From NCBI GenBank assembly GCA_012862575.1, contig BLSF01000001.1:372001-436000 (forward strand): DNA of 64,000 bases. Reading direction: 5' to 3'. Each line of letters begins with the position of its first letter. Position 1 is the first letter of the stretch. Made by a program: the position numbers and the translations under genes. The notes under the pieces were generated by a model that made no database searches, had not been told where the DNA came from, and saw only the letters and a list, made by a program, of their open reading frames with translations. The DNA comes from Parietichytrium sp. I65-24A (Eukaryota; Sar; Bigyra; Thraustochytrida; Thraustochytriidae). Below, in pieces: positions 10,913-20,381 of this stretch.

Positions 10913-11401
10913 CTCATGCAAAAAAAGTAATACGTTTGAGCTGAGAGGCGCAGCTGATTTAATTTTTTCATTTCCCGCTAAAACTTTGCGGAACCCATTC
11001 GCTCTTTACCCACGGAGCTACTCCCTCTCTTAGACAGTTCCCTATCTGCACATAGTACACACACTCCGCGACCCACTTCGCCTCTTCCGATGTATACCAT
11101 AGGACGCCAATAGTATCGTGAGGCTGACTATATAGATCCCTAGCTTAAACTCAATTCATTTTTACGCGGAACGCTACTACAGTCATCTAAGAAGACACAT
11201 ATAGGCTCCAATCGAGCGAGCGACTCCCACAGCAATCCCTAGCCACCGGCTACCCTCCCCCATGCATAGCTTCGCCATAGATGCCTTTAATCAAAAAAAC
11301 CTCCAAACCCAACACACGCACGGGGAGACTAGGCTCTCAGGCTATCTCCTCGTAGCCCTCCCCTTCCCTCTCCCGCGTAGCCGGAGATTCCGAGACGCAA
11401 G

Positions 11402-11421
11402 CTCTCTCTCTCTCTCTCTCT
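11402..11421. repeat. (CT)n microsatellite
   Basis: A pure CT run of 20 bases upstream of the HECT ligase gene. Confidence 0.9.
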
Positions 11422-11512
11422 ATCCCACACGTCTCCCACAGTCAGTCAGTGCGCGCACCCCCGTGGCGTACGCGCTTGTTAGAGTGCGGTATTCCGCAGC
11501 CTACGGAGGAGA

Positions 11513-11548
11513 AAGAAAGAAAGAGACAGAGAGAGAGAGAGAGAGAAG
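11513..11548. repeat. GA-rich leader tract of the HECT gene
   Basis: GAAA and GA repeats on the coding strand, ending about 22 bp before the ATG at 11570. Similar purine tracts precede other genes in the window. Confidence 0.75.
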
Positions 11549-11569
11549 GTGCGAACGCGGCAGGCACAC

Positions 11570-14500
11570 ATGCTCTCCTGGGAAGCGCTCGCCGTGCGCG
11601 AGCAATGGGCGGAGGAGAACCGCGGGGCGACGGAGAACCCGCTGGCTGTGTGGCACGTTCCCGGTTCTTCCACTGGGTCCACTGGGTCCAATGGGTTCTC
11701 CGGTTCCACTGCGCACAAGCCGGTCCTGCCGCTGCTGCTCACTGAGGACAGCAGCGGCGCTCTGAGCCTATCCGCAGAAGCGTTCCGCGTGCACGACGAG
11801 GACGACGAGGACAACGAGGACGACGATTTGGTGGCGCAGGTACGCGACCTTTCGGTCAAGGGTGGCGTCGTAGCCGCTGTCTCGCGTGGCGGCGCGTTCG
11901 TGTGCGTGGCCACTCGGTCTGCACGTGCACTTGAACTTGCACTTGCAGGTGCTCCCACTCGGAAAAGTAGCGCGCGGAGACTGTCGCAGAAACTGGGGCA
12001 GAGATTGAGTCAGAGACTGTCGTGGACGAAGCGAAAGTCCGCAACCGCAAGTGTGAATGGCACTAATGGCACGGATGCCGCGGAGGACACGGCTGCTGCA
12101 GACGGTGTTGGGTCGGCGGACTTGGATGTGGATGTGGATGCAGAGATGGAGACGATGGCTGTGCACTTGCGTCCTTCGAGGCAATGCTTGCTGCAGGGAG
12201 AATCGCTGGTGCAGTGCAGGATTGTCTCGGTTGGCGCCGCAGACGGTGGCAAAGAGACGAGAAGGTACAGCGGGAGAAATGGGGCTGCGACAGTGGTTCT
12301 TGTGGCTCTCACGGACAGCGGAAGACTGCTCAGGATACAGTCCCTCCTAGGCAAAGACGCACCTCGCGTGCAGGAGTTGCAGGAGTTGCAGGAGCTGGGA
12401 GACCCGGAGATGGCCGAGAAATCGGTAGGGTCGCAGGTTATCAAGGTGGAAGAGCCCGTGGTGCGTTTAGTGGACTCCGCGGACTGCGTCCTTGCGCTGG
12501 GCTGCCGCGGCAGGGTGTTCGCAGTGTGTGGGAACAGCAGCGACGGTGCTCTCGGGCTCGGGGCGAAGGTGAAGGCCGTGAAGCTACAGCAGACGAACGG
12601 AAATGGGGCGCCCGCTCTGGAAGGCGGCATTCGCAATGCACCGGTGGCCCAGCTGTGCGCGGGAGAGTCGCATTTCGCGGCTCGCCTGAGGTCGGGCGTC
12701 GTGCTTGGCTGGGGATCCAACCAAGCTGGCCAGCTTGGGTTCCGTAAGAAGACGGTCAAGTGTCCGTGGCCGGCGCCGCTCTCTATCGTCCCGAGCGGCG
12801 AGAAGGCTGCCATGCTGGCTTGTGGAAAGCGGTGCACGGCAGTTCTGCTCGAAAGCGGCGCTCTCTTGGTGACGTCAACTGACGGGGTAAAGCGCTATCA
12901 AGGCGAGAGCGCCGCTGACAGAATAACAAGAATTGAGGGAGTCAACGGGCAGATCCTCTTGGTCAGACGCTCCGGCCGAGTCGACTTTCTCCAGCCGGAG
13001 TTACTTGAGGTCGCGCATTCGATCGATGGATCGGAGAAGAAGAGTGTGCTGAGAATATTTGGCGCAGAGGATCATTACTTTGTGCAGCACGTATCCAATA
13101 AGGCGAAAGGAAATGGGTCCCGCGCGCAGCAAGATCTCACCATCTCGGGGCTGACCGCTGCTGAAGTTTGTGCCCTTCTCGAAGAAGGGATAGAGAGCGG
13201 GCACGGAAATTCTGCGAACGCTGCCGATCCCGGCGCCATTCAACGCTCAGGGCTCATTCAGGATCTTGAGTCAAGAATCAGGGCACTCGTGAGCGATCCA
13301 TACTTACTGAGTAGCGCATTTCCAGCTGAGGATAGCGAAGAGAGCTTGAGCGGCATTGATCTGAAAGGTGCAAGAGACTCTTTAGGAAGAGTATTCAAGT
13401 TGATATCTGTCACCGAAGGAGGCCGTGAGCTGCGGCGTGAACTCGGGGAGCTCTTAGGCACGGTCATTTTGAGCGAACTGTGTCCACGAGCGGAGAAAAT
13501 TCTCTTTGCTGACGAGTTGCGCGCTGCGCTTGTGGTGTTGCTGACACCTTTGCACGTGCTAGCGGCGGGGCCAAGTTTCGAACTTTTGTTAAGCTTGAAA
13601 AAGTCAACCAAGCTGAGTGTTTGGCTCGAGGACATCCTGTGCCGCGAAGTTCCCGAATCTGTATTTGTCGAAGATTTGCTGAGTCCTGCGCTTCGATATG
13701 TGTCAACATCCGTCGAAAGTGGCCAGGCAGGGAATCGCCCTCAACTTCCTAACTGCCTCTCCTTTGTTGACTGGCTGCATGACCTCAACAATCGCCGGAC
13801 TCCAGAAAGGCGCATTCAAGTGAACTCGTTCTGGGTGGAGACACTGGGAACCAGCTGGAGTGCCGCACAACTTCTAAATGCCATGGAGGAGAAATTTCCG
13901 AATGCGAATGTAAGGATCAATCCTGCGCTGCATCCATATCTGATCCCCACGGAGAGAAAGATGGAGATGTTTCGGACGCAGCGAGCAATTGTAGTAATGC
14001 GCAGATTTGGAGAACCCCCAGTAACCTATGTGATGCGCGTTCGGCGCAAAAAGATACTTGCCGACTCTTTGCGCACCCTCTCTCGAGCTAGCAGTGAGCA
14101 GCTCAGTCGACCGTTGGTAGTCATGTTCGAAGGCGAAGAAGGTATGGATGTCGGAGGTGTGCGGAAAGAGTTCTTCGACACCCTTAGCTTTCAGCTTTTC
14201 CATCCGTCACTGGGCCTTTTTGCTCTCAACAAGGAGACCGGAATGATGTGGTTCAAATCCAACTCCAAATCCGATGCAGAACGAGAGACAACGTCCAAAA
14301 TTGTTACCCTGGTTGGGCAACTAATCGGTCTGGCAATTCTGAATAACTGCATCCTTGACATTGCATTTCCGCTAACTTTTTATCAGATGCTCCTTCCAAG
14401 CTCCTCCAGTGGAACGCAGACGTACGACTTGAATGATCTGGAGCACGTCGACTCCAGCCTAGCCTCGGGAATAAGGGACCTTCAAAATTACACTGAAGAC

Positions 14501-15100
14501 GACCTGGAAGATGTTTTTGGTCTAACGTTTGAGGTTGGATCGTCTGGGCAAGAGCTGAAAGCAGGAGGCAAAGACATTGGAGTCACCCAGGAAAACAAAG
14601 CCGAGTATATCAAGCTCCTTGTTGAGTATCACCTCGTCAAGTCAATCAATATAGAGCGCGACGCTCTTTTGGCAGGGTTTCGCAGTGTCGTAGACTCTCA
14701 GCTTACCTCTTTAAAAACTTTTAGTGCAGAAGAACTGGAGCTCCTAGTCGCTGGAAATCCTACGGTGGACATGTCCCTTTTGCAGCGCTTCACGACCTAT
14801 GAGGGTGGATTCTATTCTGGACATAGCACAGTAAAAACGTTTTGGGATGTTGTCTCGGAGTGGCCCAGTGACAAGCAGAGAGAGCTTCTGCGATTTGCTA
14901 CTGGTGCCCCTCGAGTTCCTGCTGGTTCCCTTTCTATGTTTCGCTTCACTATACAGCGCGCTGGAGTAGATTCAGAGCAGCTCCCCGGGGCATCCACGTG
15001 CTTCAATACGTTGCTGTTGCCCGACTACTCAACGCGCGAGAAGATGGAGCTAAAGTTATCGCAGGCGATTGAGAATAGCAAGGGTTTCTTCTTGAAGTAG
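11570..15100 (+). CDS. HECT-type E3 ubiquitin ligase with RCC1-like repeats (HERC-like)
   Basis: A single-exon gene for 1176 aa. The C-terminal ~360 residues are a HECT domain. It opens around VVMFEGEEGMDVGGVRKEFF and ends with PGASTCFNTLLLPDYS; the catalytic cysteine is Cys1144, which accepts ubiquitin from an E2 before transfer to substrate. The final GFFLK matches the usual C-tail phenylalanine-containing end. RCC1-like blades are visible but degenerate between about 250 and 440 (for example SSDGALGLG and LGWGSNQAGQLGF), suggesting a partial propeller, as in small HERC proteins. The N-terminus holds Gly/Ser repeats (STGSTGSNGFSGS), acidic low complexity (DEDDEDNEDDD) and a D/V-rich stretch. 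The frame is open seven codons upstream through a GTG, but the first ATG is at 11570. Substrates are unknown. Confidence 0.93.
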   Translation: MLSWEALAVREQWAEENRGATENPLAVWHVPGSSTGSTGSNGFSGSTAHKPVLPLLLTEDSSGALSLSAEAFRVHDEDDEDNEDDDLVAQVRDLSVKGGVVAAVSRGGAFVCVATRSARALELALAGAPTRKSSARRLSQKLGQRLSQRLSWTKRKSATASVNGTNGTDAAEDTAAADGVGSADLDVDVDAEMETMAVHLRPSRQCLLQGESLVQCRIVSVGAADGGKETRRYSGRNGAATVVLVALTDSGRLLRIQSLLGKDAPRVQELQELQELGDPEMAEKSVGSQVIKVEEPVVRLVDSADCVLALGCRGRVFAVCGNSSDGALGLGAKVKAVKLQQTNGNGAPALEGGIRNAPVAQLCAGESHFAARLRSGVVLGWGSNQAGQLGFRKKTVKCPWPAPLSIVPSGEKAAMLACGKRCTAVLLESGALLVTSTDGVKRYQGESAADRITRIEGVNGQILLVRRSGRVDFLQPELLEVAHSIDGSEKKSVLRIFGAEDHYFVQHVSNKAKGNGSRAQQDLTISGLTAAEVCALLEEGIESGHGNSANAADPGAIQRSGLIQDLESRIRALVSDPYLLSSAFPAEDSEESLSGIDLKGARDSLGRVFKLISVTEGGRELRRELGELLGTVILSELCPRAEKILFADELRAALVVLLTPLHVLAAGPSFELLLSLKKSTKLSVWLEDILCREVPESVFVEDLLSPALRYVSTSVESGQAGNRPQLPNCLSFVDWLHDLNNRRTPERRIQVNSFWVETLGTSWSAAQLLNAMEEKFPNANVRINPALHPYLIPTERKMEMFRTQRAIVVMRRFGEPPVTYVMRVRRKKILADSLRTLSRASSEQLSRPLVVMFEGEEGMDVGGVRKEFFDTLSFQLFHPSLGLFALNKETGMMWFKSNSKSDAERETTSKIVTLVGQLIGLAILNNCILDIAFPLTFYQMLLPSSSSGTQTYDLNDLEHVDSSLASGIRDLQNYTEDDLEDVFGLTFEVGSSGQELKAGGKDIGVTQENKAEYIKLLVEYHLVKSINIERDALLAGFRSVVDSQLTSLKTFSAEELELLVAGNPTVDMSLLQRFTTYEGGFYSGHSTVKTFWDVVSEWPSDKQRELLRFATGAPRVPAGSLSMFRFTIQRAGVDSEQLPGASTCFNTLLLPDYSTREKMELKLSQAIENSKGFFLK

Positions 15101-15482
15101 CGTACTATTGCGTTGCCGCTCTCAAAAGGTGTCGATTTGTTTTCTGCGAACGTGTAACATGAGCTGCTTTTTCTACTAATATATTTGACAACAGTGAATT
15201 GGGCATCCTTGCCTTTATGATAATCAAAAAGAATGAGTACCGGTACAGATATTAGATTCCTGTATGTTTTACGAGATGAAAAGTCGTGATGTCGTGCTCT
15301 GCACAGTTTAGAGAATGGCTGGCGAAAAAGGCAACTAAAAGGCTTGGCCGAGATGGCATCAGACTGTGAAAGGAAAAGACAGCCATAAAAACATTGTTTC
15401 TTCTTCAGGACATATTGGTGAGAGAAGGAAAACTACTACAAGTCAACCATTACACAGAGAGCAAGCTCACGCCACCTTTTCA
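15101..15482. other. Convergent 3' spacer
   Basis: The 3' ends of the HECT ligase (plus) and the first GTPase gene (minus) meet here. It is AT-rich near 15150-15260, and no coding region is seen. The first GTPase ends in a Gln/Pro repeat tail that abuts it. Confidence 0.6.
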
Positions 15483-18400
15483 CTACTGCTGTGGCTGCTG
15501 TGGCTGCGGTGGCTGCCCGAACGCCATCGACATGGAGCGAAATTGGTTCATGATACCAGCGCGCGCTTCCTTGACCTCTTTCGCAAGCTCCTCGACGTCC
15601 ACCGGTTCGCCTTCCACGGTCACAGTGGAGAACACCTTGTTGAAGTTTGGTAAGAGGCCCGCTCCAAGGGTGCCTTCCAAATGAAAGTAAATGTTGTATT
15701 GATTGTTCGGCGGTGTGGCATAGACACCGATAACGGTGAATTTCTTTGGGCTGGCTCCAATGCGCAAAACAGTGCCAGACGGGAAGCCACAGAATTTCAT
15801 GCACACCTCTTTGCGAACATCGAACTTGCAAAATTCAAAGTCGAAAATTCCCAAGCCAACAGCAAATTCAGTAGAGGCTTCGAGTTTGAGCGCCTTGATG
15901 TAGCTCTCACGCGGTGCCTTGAAAGCCGTTGACTCCCAGTCGTATGATTTCAGCTCGCGCTTGACTCCGGTCTTGCGAACTTGTGACGGTTGGCACTCAA
16001 TACCTGGGAAGGCAGTAGCACCACCATCTCCATCTACGTGAAACCAAAGAGCAGGGGTCTGCTCGTCCAGCTTGCGTACTCCCACCACAACAGCCTTCTT
16101 CCACTCGCCAGTGTTGGTGAGAAATTCAATTTCGTCACCGTGTTCCATACCAAGGCCAAACTTTTCCAAAATCGAATTTGAACAATCGAAAACGCCTGGT
16201 TCAATAACTGTGCTCCCAAGGGGATAGTCAGTGGAGATATTCAAGGTTTGAATAATGTCGTGCATGACATCATTGGCAATGGAATCTGCGATGTGCTCTT
16301 CAAAGTCATCGTACGTCAGTGACTTGAGCGTTTCATGACGAAGCCTCACCGCCTGCTTGAAGTAGTCGCTCATGAGAACCATCGCTCCTTCGGGTTTTCC
16401 GACGCCTTTCACAAAGAGCTGGGCGGCTGGCGCCCCATTACCGTTTTCTTGAGTGATCGCCACTCCCACGATGATAAATTCTCCCATTCCAATGCGAACA
16501 ACCTCTCCGTGCTTCACGTTCCCTACGGCCATGCACACCGAGTCACGGATGTCAAACATTGAGAAGATAGGGCGCTCTTGGCGCTCAAAGCCAAACGTGC
16601 ACCGCACGAGATGTGGAGGGAATGGCTTGTCTTCATCCCACTCTGCTTCGTCAAAGTCGGCTTTCAATGGGCTGGATGCGTCGCCGTCGATCCCCGCCTC
16701 GTATTGGCTCTCGTGCTTGAGTTCATGGATTCCGTCTGCGCCGATACGGTATGTATTGGTCAATCCTGTGGTGTACCAGTACACAGTGGCCCATCCTGGA
16801 AGTGTTGGGGCATTGAAAGTACGCGGGTTCGCTAACCAGCCCTCAGGCTCTGTTGTCACGCCAAAGACTTCGCCAGTTGTATCGCGCCAGTTGATCACCA
16901 TTCCAGGACCGTGGCCATCGTCAGAAAGCGGAGTATCCCGGTAAGGCCAGGACGCGTCGCGGCGGGACACGATGCAACTCTCGTGGATGCTATCAATGGT
17001 GACAGGAAGGTGCTTGAGAATTCCAGCCTTCCAGGTGTTGAATTTCACCAATTGCATGAGGTTGAAGCCGAGGCGATCCATGATTTCGCTTTCAGTCAGT
17101 GCGAGCAGTTCAGCAGCCGAGTATCCAGAGTTTACAAGTTTTTCGGTAGGCAGGCCCAGCTTTTTGAAGTCTTTGGAGACGGTGTAATTGTTGCTACTTG
17201 GAGTAGAAGGTTCATTCGCAGCGCGCACGCGTGCGACTTCTTCTGGGGTCCACTTGAACAAGGTGATCAAATACCTGTCTTTGAGGACAGAGAGGTCCTC
17301 CATGGTATTTACTCCATTTGCAAGCAAGGTTGGCAGTTTGTCAAAGAGTTGAGCCGCTCGAAGGAAGGTGGCCAGGTCCTGTGCTTCAGGAGGGATGCTG
17401 TTTGGGCTGAACATTCCTGCAAAGGCGCGCTGATCCGGAACGACGTGTCGACAGTCGAAGTAAGACTGACTGCGAGCAAGAATCGAGAGCCGACGGAGCT
17501 CGCTGCGAGTTGCTTTGACTTCATCGGCCTCCTCTGGGTCGGAATCCACAAAGAAGCAAGGAAGGTCGACGTTCTGGCGATTTGAGCTTCGGATGCTCGG
17601 GAAACGGGTGCGCAGAGCAGCGTTCCACTCTTCGGAAAGCTCTTCTTCGTTCTTGGCGCGGCGTTTCGCAGATTCGTCATCGCTGTACCACCGCGAAAAG
17701 CAAATGCAGGTGTTTTCCCAAAACTTCTTGCCGAAGGCGGCTTCGAAGGTGGCAAGCATCTGCTCCAGGGGACCGTTGAGACGCGGATCTTCCGAGTTGA
17801 AAAGGATGACAAACATGTGCACTCCACCAAGTTGGCGAAGTTTTGTAAGCATGTCTGCGACGTGTTCATCGTCGCGGCCTTCCGAGTCTGAAAGTCCAGG
17901 AGTGTCTACCACCACCACATCCTCTGCTTCCTCGTCCCCGAGCCACTTGGTGTAGCACAAGTTGGTGTTCGTCGTCACAGATTCAATCGTGTCGTCCACC
18001 TTGAAGACAGGATTCTCGCGTTTCAGCCCGGAAAGGGTCGAGGCAAGCATGGATTTTCCGCTGCCCGTCTCGCCGAGGACAGTGACCACGGTAGTCACCT
18101 TCTTGCCGCTCAACTTGCGCAGATTCTGAATCCAGCCCATTGATTGAAACACACTGGAGCACTTGAAATTGTATTCTTGCATTTTGCCGTCGGCGCCATT
18201 CACCTGGAGCCACCACTTTCCTTCCTGCTTGTCGGTGTCGCTCTTTGCGAGGCCAAAGTCAATCACATCGTCCATGGTGCCGAGATATCTGGTCTTGACC
18301 GATTGACGCGAGCGAGCTTTCATGAGTGTCGAGAATCTTGTCGAGTTGAACAGAGCGAGTACCAGTCCTTCCGCGTCTGCGCGCAGAATGCCCTCATAGT

Positions 18401-18500
18401 TGCTGCTCGAGCCTCCGAGCAGCTTGGCGGGGATGATGGACGCCCGCTTGTTGCCCAACCCGAGCACCATCACCTCGCCTTCCATCGCTCCAGTGCTCAT
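15483..18500 (-). CDS. Large GTPase: PH-like, AIG1/GIMAP-like G domain, SAM-like, MIB/HERC2-like and C-terminal repeats (paralogue 1)
   Basis: A single-exon gene for 1005 aa with no signal peptide or membrane segment. Residues about 10-130 look like a PH fold ending in a Trp-containing helix (GWIQNLRKL). The P-loop GETGSGKS lies at 143-150 and switch II DTPGLSD begins at 199, as in the AIG1/GIMAP/Toc34-like branch of P-loop GTPases; the G domain ends near 330. Two SAM-like helical segments follow (about 375-490; for example LGLPTEKLVNSGYSAAELL). A segment near 530-620 with INWRDTTGEVFGVTTE and TTGLTNTYRIGADGIHEL resembles a MIB/HERC2 domain. The remainder carries three related repeats, each starting FDxR/C.. 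and having a GxxLRIG-like turn. The tail is QPPQPQQPQQ. The first ATG is 18500; eleven more codons upstream begin only with GTG. It lies head-to-head with its paralogue at 20382-23399. Its function is unknown; a membrane-associated or scaffolding GTPase is an inference. Confidence 0.85.
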   Translation of the reverse strand: MSTGAMEGEVMVLGLGNKRASIIPAKLLGGSSSNYEGILRADAEGLVLALFNSTRFSTLMKARSRQSVKTRYLGTMDDVIDFGLAKSDTDKQEGKWWLQVNGADGKMQEYNFKCSSVFQSMGWIQNLRKLSGKKVTTVVTVLGETGSGKSMLASTLSGLKRENPVFKVDDTIESVTTNTNLCYTKWLGDEEAEDVVVVDTPGLSDSEGRDDEHVADMLTKLRQLGGVHMFVILFNSEDPRLNGPLEQMLATFEAAFGKKFWENTCICFSRWYSDDESAKRRAKNEEELSEEWNAALRTRFPSIRSSNRQNVDLPCFFVDSDPEEADEVKATRSELRRLSILARSQSYFDCRHVVPDQRAFAGMFSPNSIPPEAQDLATFLRAAQLFDKLPTLLANGVNTMEDLSVLKDRYLITLFKWTPEEVARVRAANEPSTPSSNNYTVSKDFKKLGLPTEKLVNSGYSAAELLALTESEIMDRLGFNLMQLVKFNTWKAGILKHLPVTIDSIHESCIVSRRDASWPYRDTPLSDDGHGPGMVINWRDTTGEVFGVTTEPEGWLANPRTFNAPTLPGWATVYWYTTGLTNTYRIGADGIHELKHESQYEAGIDGDASSPLKADFDEAEWDEDKPFPPHLVRCTFGFERQERPIFSMFDIRDSVCMAVGNVKHGEVVRIGMGEFIIVGVAITQENGNGAPAAQLFVKGVGKPEGAMVLMSDYFKQAVRLRHETLKSLTYDDFEEHIADSIANDVMHDIIQTLNISTDYPLGSTVIEPGVFDCSNSILEKFGLGMEHGDEIEFLTNTGEWKKAVVVGVRKLDEQTPALWFHVDGDGGATAFPGIECQPSQVRKTGVKRELKSYDWESTAFKAPRESYIKALKLEASTEFAVGLGIFDFEFCKFDVRKEVCMKFCGFPSGTVLRIGASPKKFTVIGVYATPPNNQYNIYFHLEGTLGAGLLPNFNKVFSTVTVEGEPVDVEELAKEVKEARAGIMNQFRSMSMAFGQPPQPQQPQQ

Positions 18501-18573
18501 CTCGTCTTGGCTGTTCGCGTTTCCTTCTTCCACCTGCCGCGTGTCCCTCGATACCCAGCCAGCCAGACCCGCG

Positions 18574-18582
18574 TTTATATAT
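18574..18582 (-). promoter_or_regulatory. Possible TATA box for GTPase paralogue 1
   Basis: On the minus strand the sequence reads GATATATAAACGC, a TATATAAA-like element about 75-80 bp upstream of the ATG at 18500. The spacing would allow a short leader. No transcript data support it. Confidence 0.35.
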
Positions 18583-18674
18583 CAGCGCAGTCTCCCTCTC
18601 TCTTTCCGTATTTGTAGTCTTTGTGTCTCTGTCGAAATAGACTGTGCAGGCATGTGCAGGCCACGATTACCTCG

Positions 18675-18684
18675 TACTCGAGTA
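18675..18684. repeat. TACTCGAGTA palindrome, copy 1
   Basis: A perfect 10-bp palindrome, found four times in intergenic DNA of this window. Here it lies about 175 bp upstream of GTPase paralogue 1. Confidence 0.6.
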
Positions 18685-18699
18685 TCGCCACAGTACCAG

Positions 18700-18710
18700 G
18701 TACTCAGTAC
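18700..18710. repeat. GTACTSAGTAC interrupted palindrome, copy 1
   Basis: Reads GTACTCAGTAC. The same 11-mer, or its complement, recurs at 25118 and 44250, always in intergenic DNA. Confidence 0.55.
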
Positions 18711-20154
18711 TCGGATCGCATGAGCAGAGATGTGATGAGATGTGCAGATGTGCAGAAGTGCAGAAGGCAGAGAGCAGAGATTACTAGTACCAGAGAGGGT
18801 GAGAGAGTGAGCGAGGGACTAAGGACTAAGGAGAGAGACAGAGGGAGTAAGCTGGAAGAGAGAGAGAGAGAGAGCGTAGAGGCGGAGCGTGTGTGCACTA
18901 GCACTAGCACCGCCGAATAACTTATAGGTGGGAGTGCGGGTGTCGCGGTAGGCTCGCTAGCAATCTCTCTGCGTCTTTGCGTCTCTGCGGGTTTTCGGGC
19001 CGCTTGTTCTGCTTGTTCAGAAATGTTCGAAACTCTCTCTCTTTGAAACTATCTCTCTTTGGCAGCTTGGCCGAATCCATTGCATGTCATGTCGAGTTGC
19101 TCGATGCTAGTACAGTGCACTCGCTCACTCAGAGGCTCGCTCCCCCGCTCGCCTGATGATGTTCTACTCACGAAACAGAACTCGTTTTCAGAGGAAATTG
19201 TAAAACGAACGAGCCTTCACAATCTTCACAACACCGTCGCGTTAGATACTCACTGTCAGTATCTGTCAGTACCACTACCGGGCGCTGTCCGTGTTCGTTC
19301 GCAGCTCGCGGTTTGCGTAGTGCTTGTGCCAGTAAGTTTACCAAGAGATACTGAGAACCAAAAACCGTCGAGAGCTGTAGAGACAGCTCAGCCGCAAGCA
19401 AGGAAGCAGGCAGCTGTAACTCCTGCTCCTGCTCCCGCTCTCGCTTTAAAATTATTTAACTTTCACTTTCGCTCTCGTTTGGTTGCGACCTCTGGTGCGT
19501 CGTTCGTTTTTGTGGCGCCGCTCGCTCAACTCAGTAAGAATAGAGCCGCAGGCTGCATCGTCCGTGGTCTGTCTGGCTTTTCCATCGTGCCTGACTTGCC
19601 TGACTTGTCTGGCCTACTTGAATGTGAAAAATTTTGATTTGATAAAAATGAGCAATGAAAATAGACAATCGATTCTCAACCTAAGAAAGATCACTCATAA
19701 CTCACTCATAACTCATCACTCACTAACACCAGTATCGGTAGTAACTGTAAGAATAGGAGTTGTTTCACCAACACAAAGCACGATCTAGTGCTATAGAAAA
19801 ACATAACCCACGCTACCACCATCCCTCACAAGTGGGTTACACACAATCCGCTAGTTCACCTGGACAACTCGCACTTCTACTCTCCACTTATTTATATCCA
19901 TAACACTATCGGAAGCGCACACCTCGCCTCGGCACGAGAGTGTGCACCTCATTTTCGACTTTCTAACAAATAGCTAACAGGAGTAGCGAGATCCTACCTA
20001 TCTAACCCTCCACGTGCCCACTCTCAGGAGAACCTCGGCGCACGTCACTTTCACGTCCGTGTGACGCGAACCGTGCTGCCGCGCCGTGGTTCTAGAGCTA
20101 GTCGTAGCCGGCGAGAAGAGAGAGAAGAGGCGCGATGGCGAGAACAATAAGTGC

Positions 20155-20221
20155 GAGAGAGAGATAGAGAGATAGAGAGATAGAGAGATAGAGAATAGAG
20201 AGTGAGACACACACACACACG
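20155..20221. repeat. GATA/GAGA and (AC)n repeats
   Basis: About four GAGATAGA-type units followed by a short AC run, on the coding strand side of GTPase paralogue 2. Confidence 0.85.
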
Positions 20222-20310
20222 CAAAGAGCAGCACACAGCGAGAGAGAGAGAGTGAAGGTGGAAGGTGGCTCGTTGTTGTTGGTGCAAGTTCTTTTGTCTG
20301 CGGGAAGCCA

Positions 20311-20359
20311 GAGGGCAGAGGGCAGAGGGCAGAGGGCAGAGGGCAGAGGGCAGAGGGCA
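20311..20359. repeat. 7-bp tandem repeat (GAGGGCA)7
   Basis: Seven perfect copies of GAGGGCA in the 5' leader of GTPase paralogue 2, ending 22 bp before its ATG. Confidence 0.95.
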
Positions 20360-20381
20360 GAGGAGTGGAAAGAAGTTTTCG

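Larger units (their letters stand above)
10661..11569. other. Intergenic region with microsatellites
   Basis: About 0.9 kb between SHMT and the HECT ligase. It contains a (CAA)n run, a (CT)n run and a purine-rich leader just before the HECT start. No gene is supported. Confidence 0.55.
18501..20381. other. Divergent promoter region of the GTPase paralogue pair
   Basis: About 1.9 kb shared by two head-to-head genes. It holds a TATA-like box for the minus-strand gene, the palindromes TACTCGAGTA (18675) and GTACTCAGTAC (18700), GA-rich tracts near 18790-18880, GATA/GAGA and AC repeats (20155-20221) and a 7-bp tandem repeat directly before the plus-strand gene. Short open frames here (for example 19059-19637) have no recognisable features. 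Confidence 0.55.

Noticed and set aside
15483-18500. Septin or dynamin identity for the GTPase pair
   Set aside because: The motifs GETGxGKS and DTPGLSD fit the AIG1/GIMAP/Toc34-like branch better, and dynamin middle/GED regions are absent.
20311-20359. CRISPR-like array
   Set aside because: Units are contiguous 7-mers without spacers; it is a simple tandem repeat in a eukaryotic leader.
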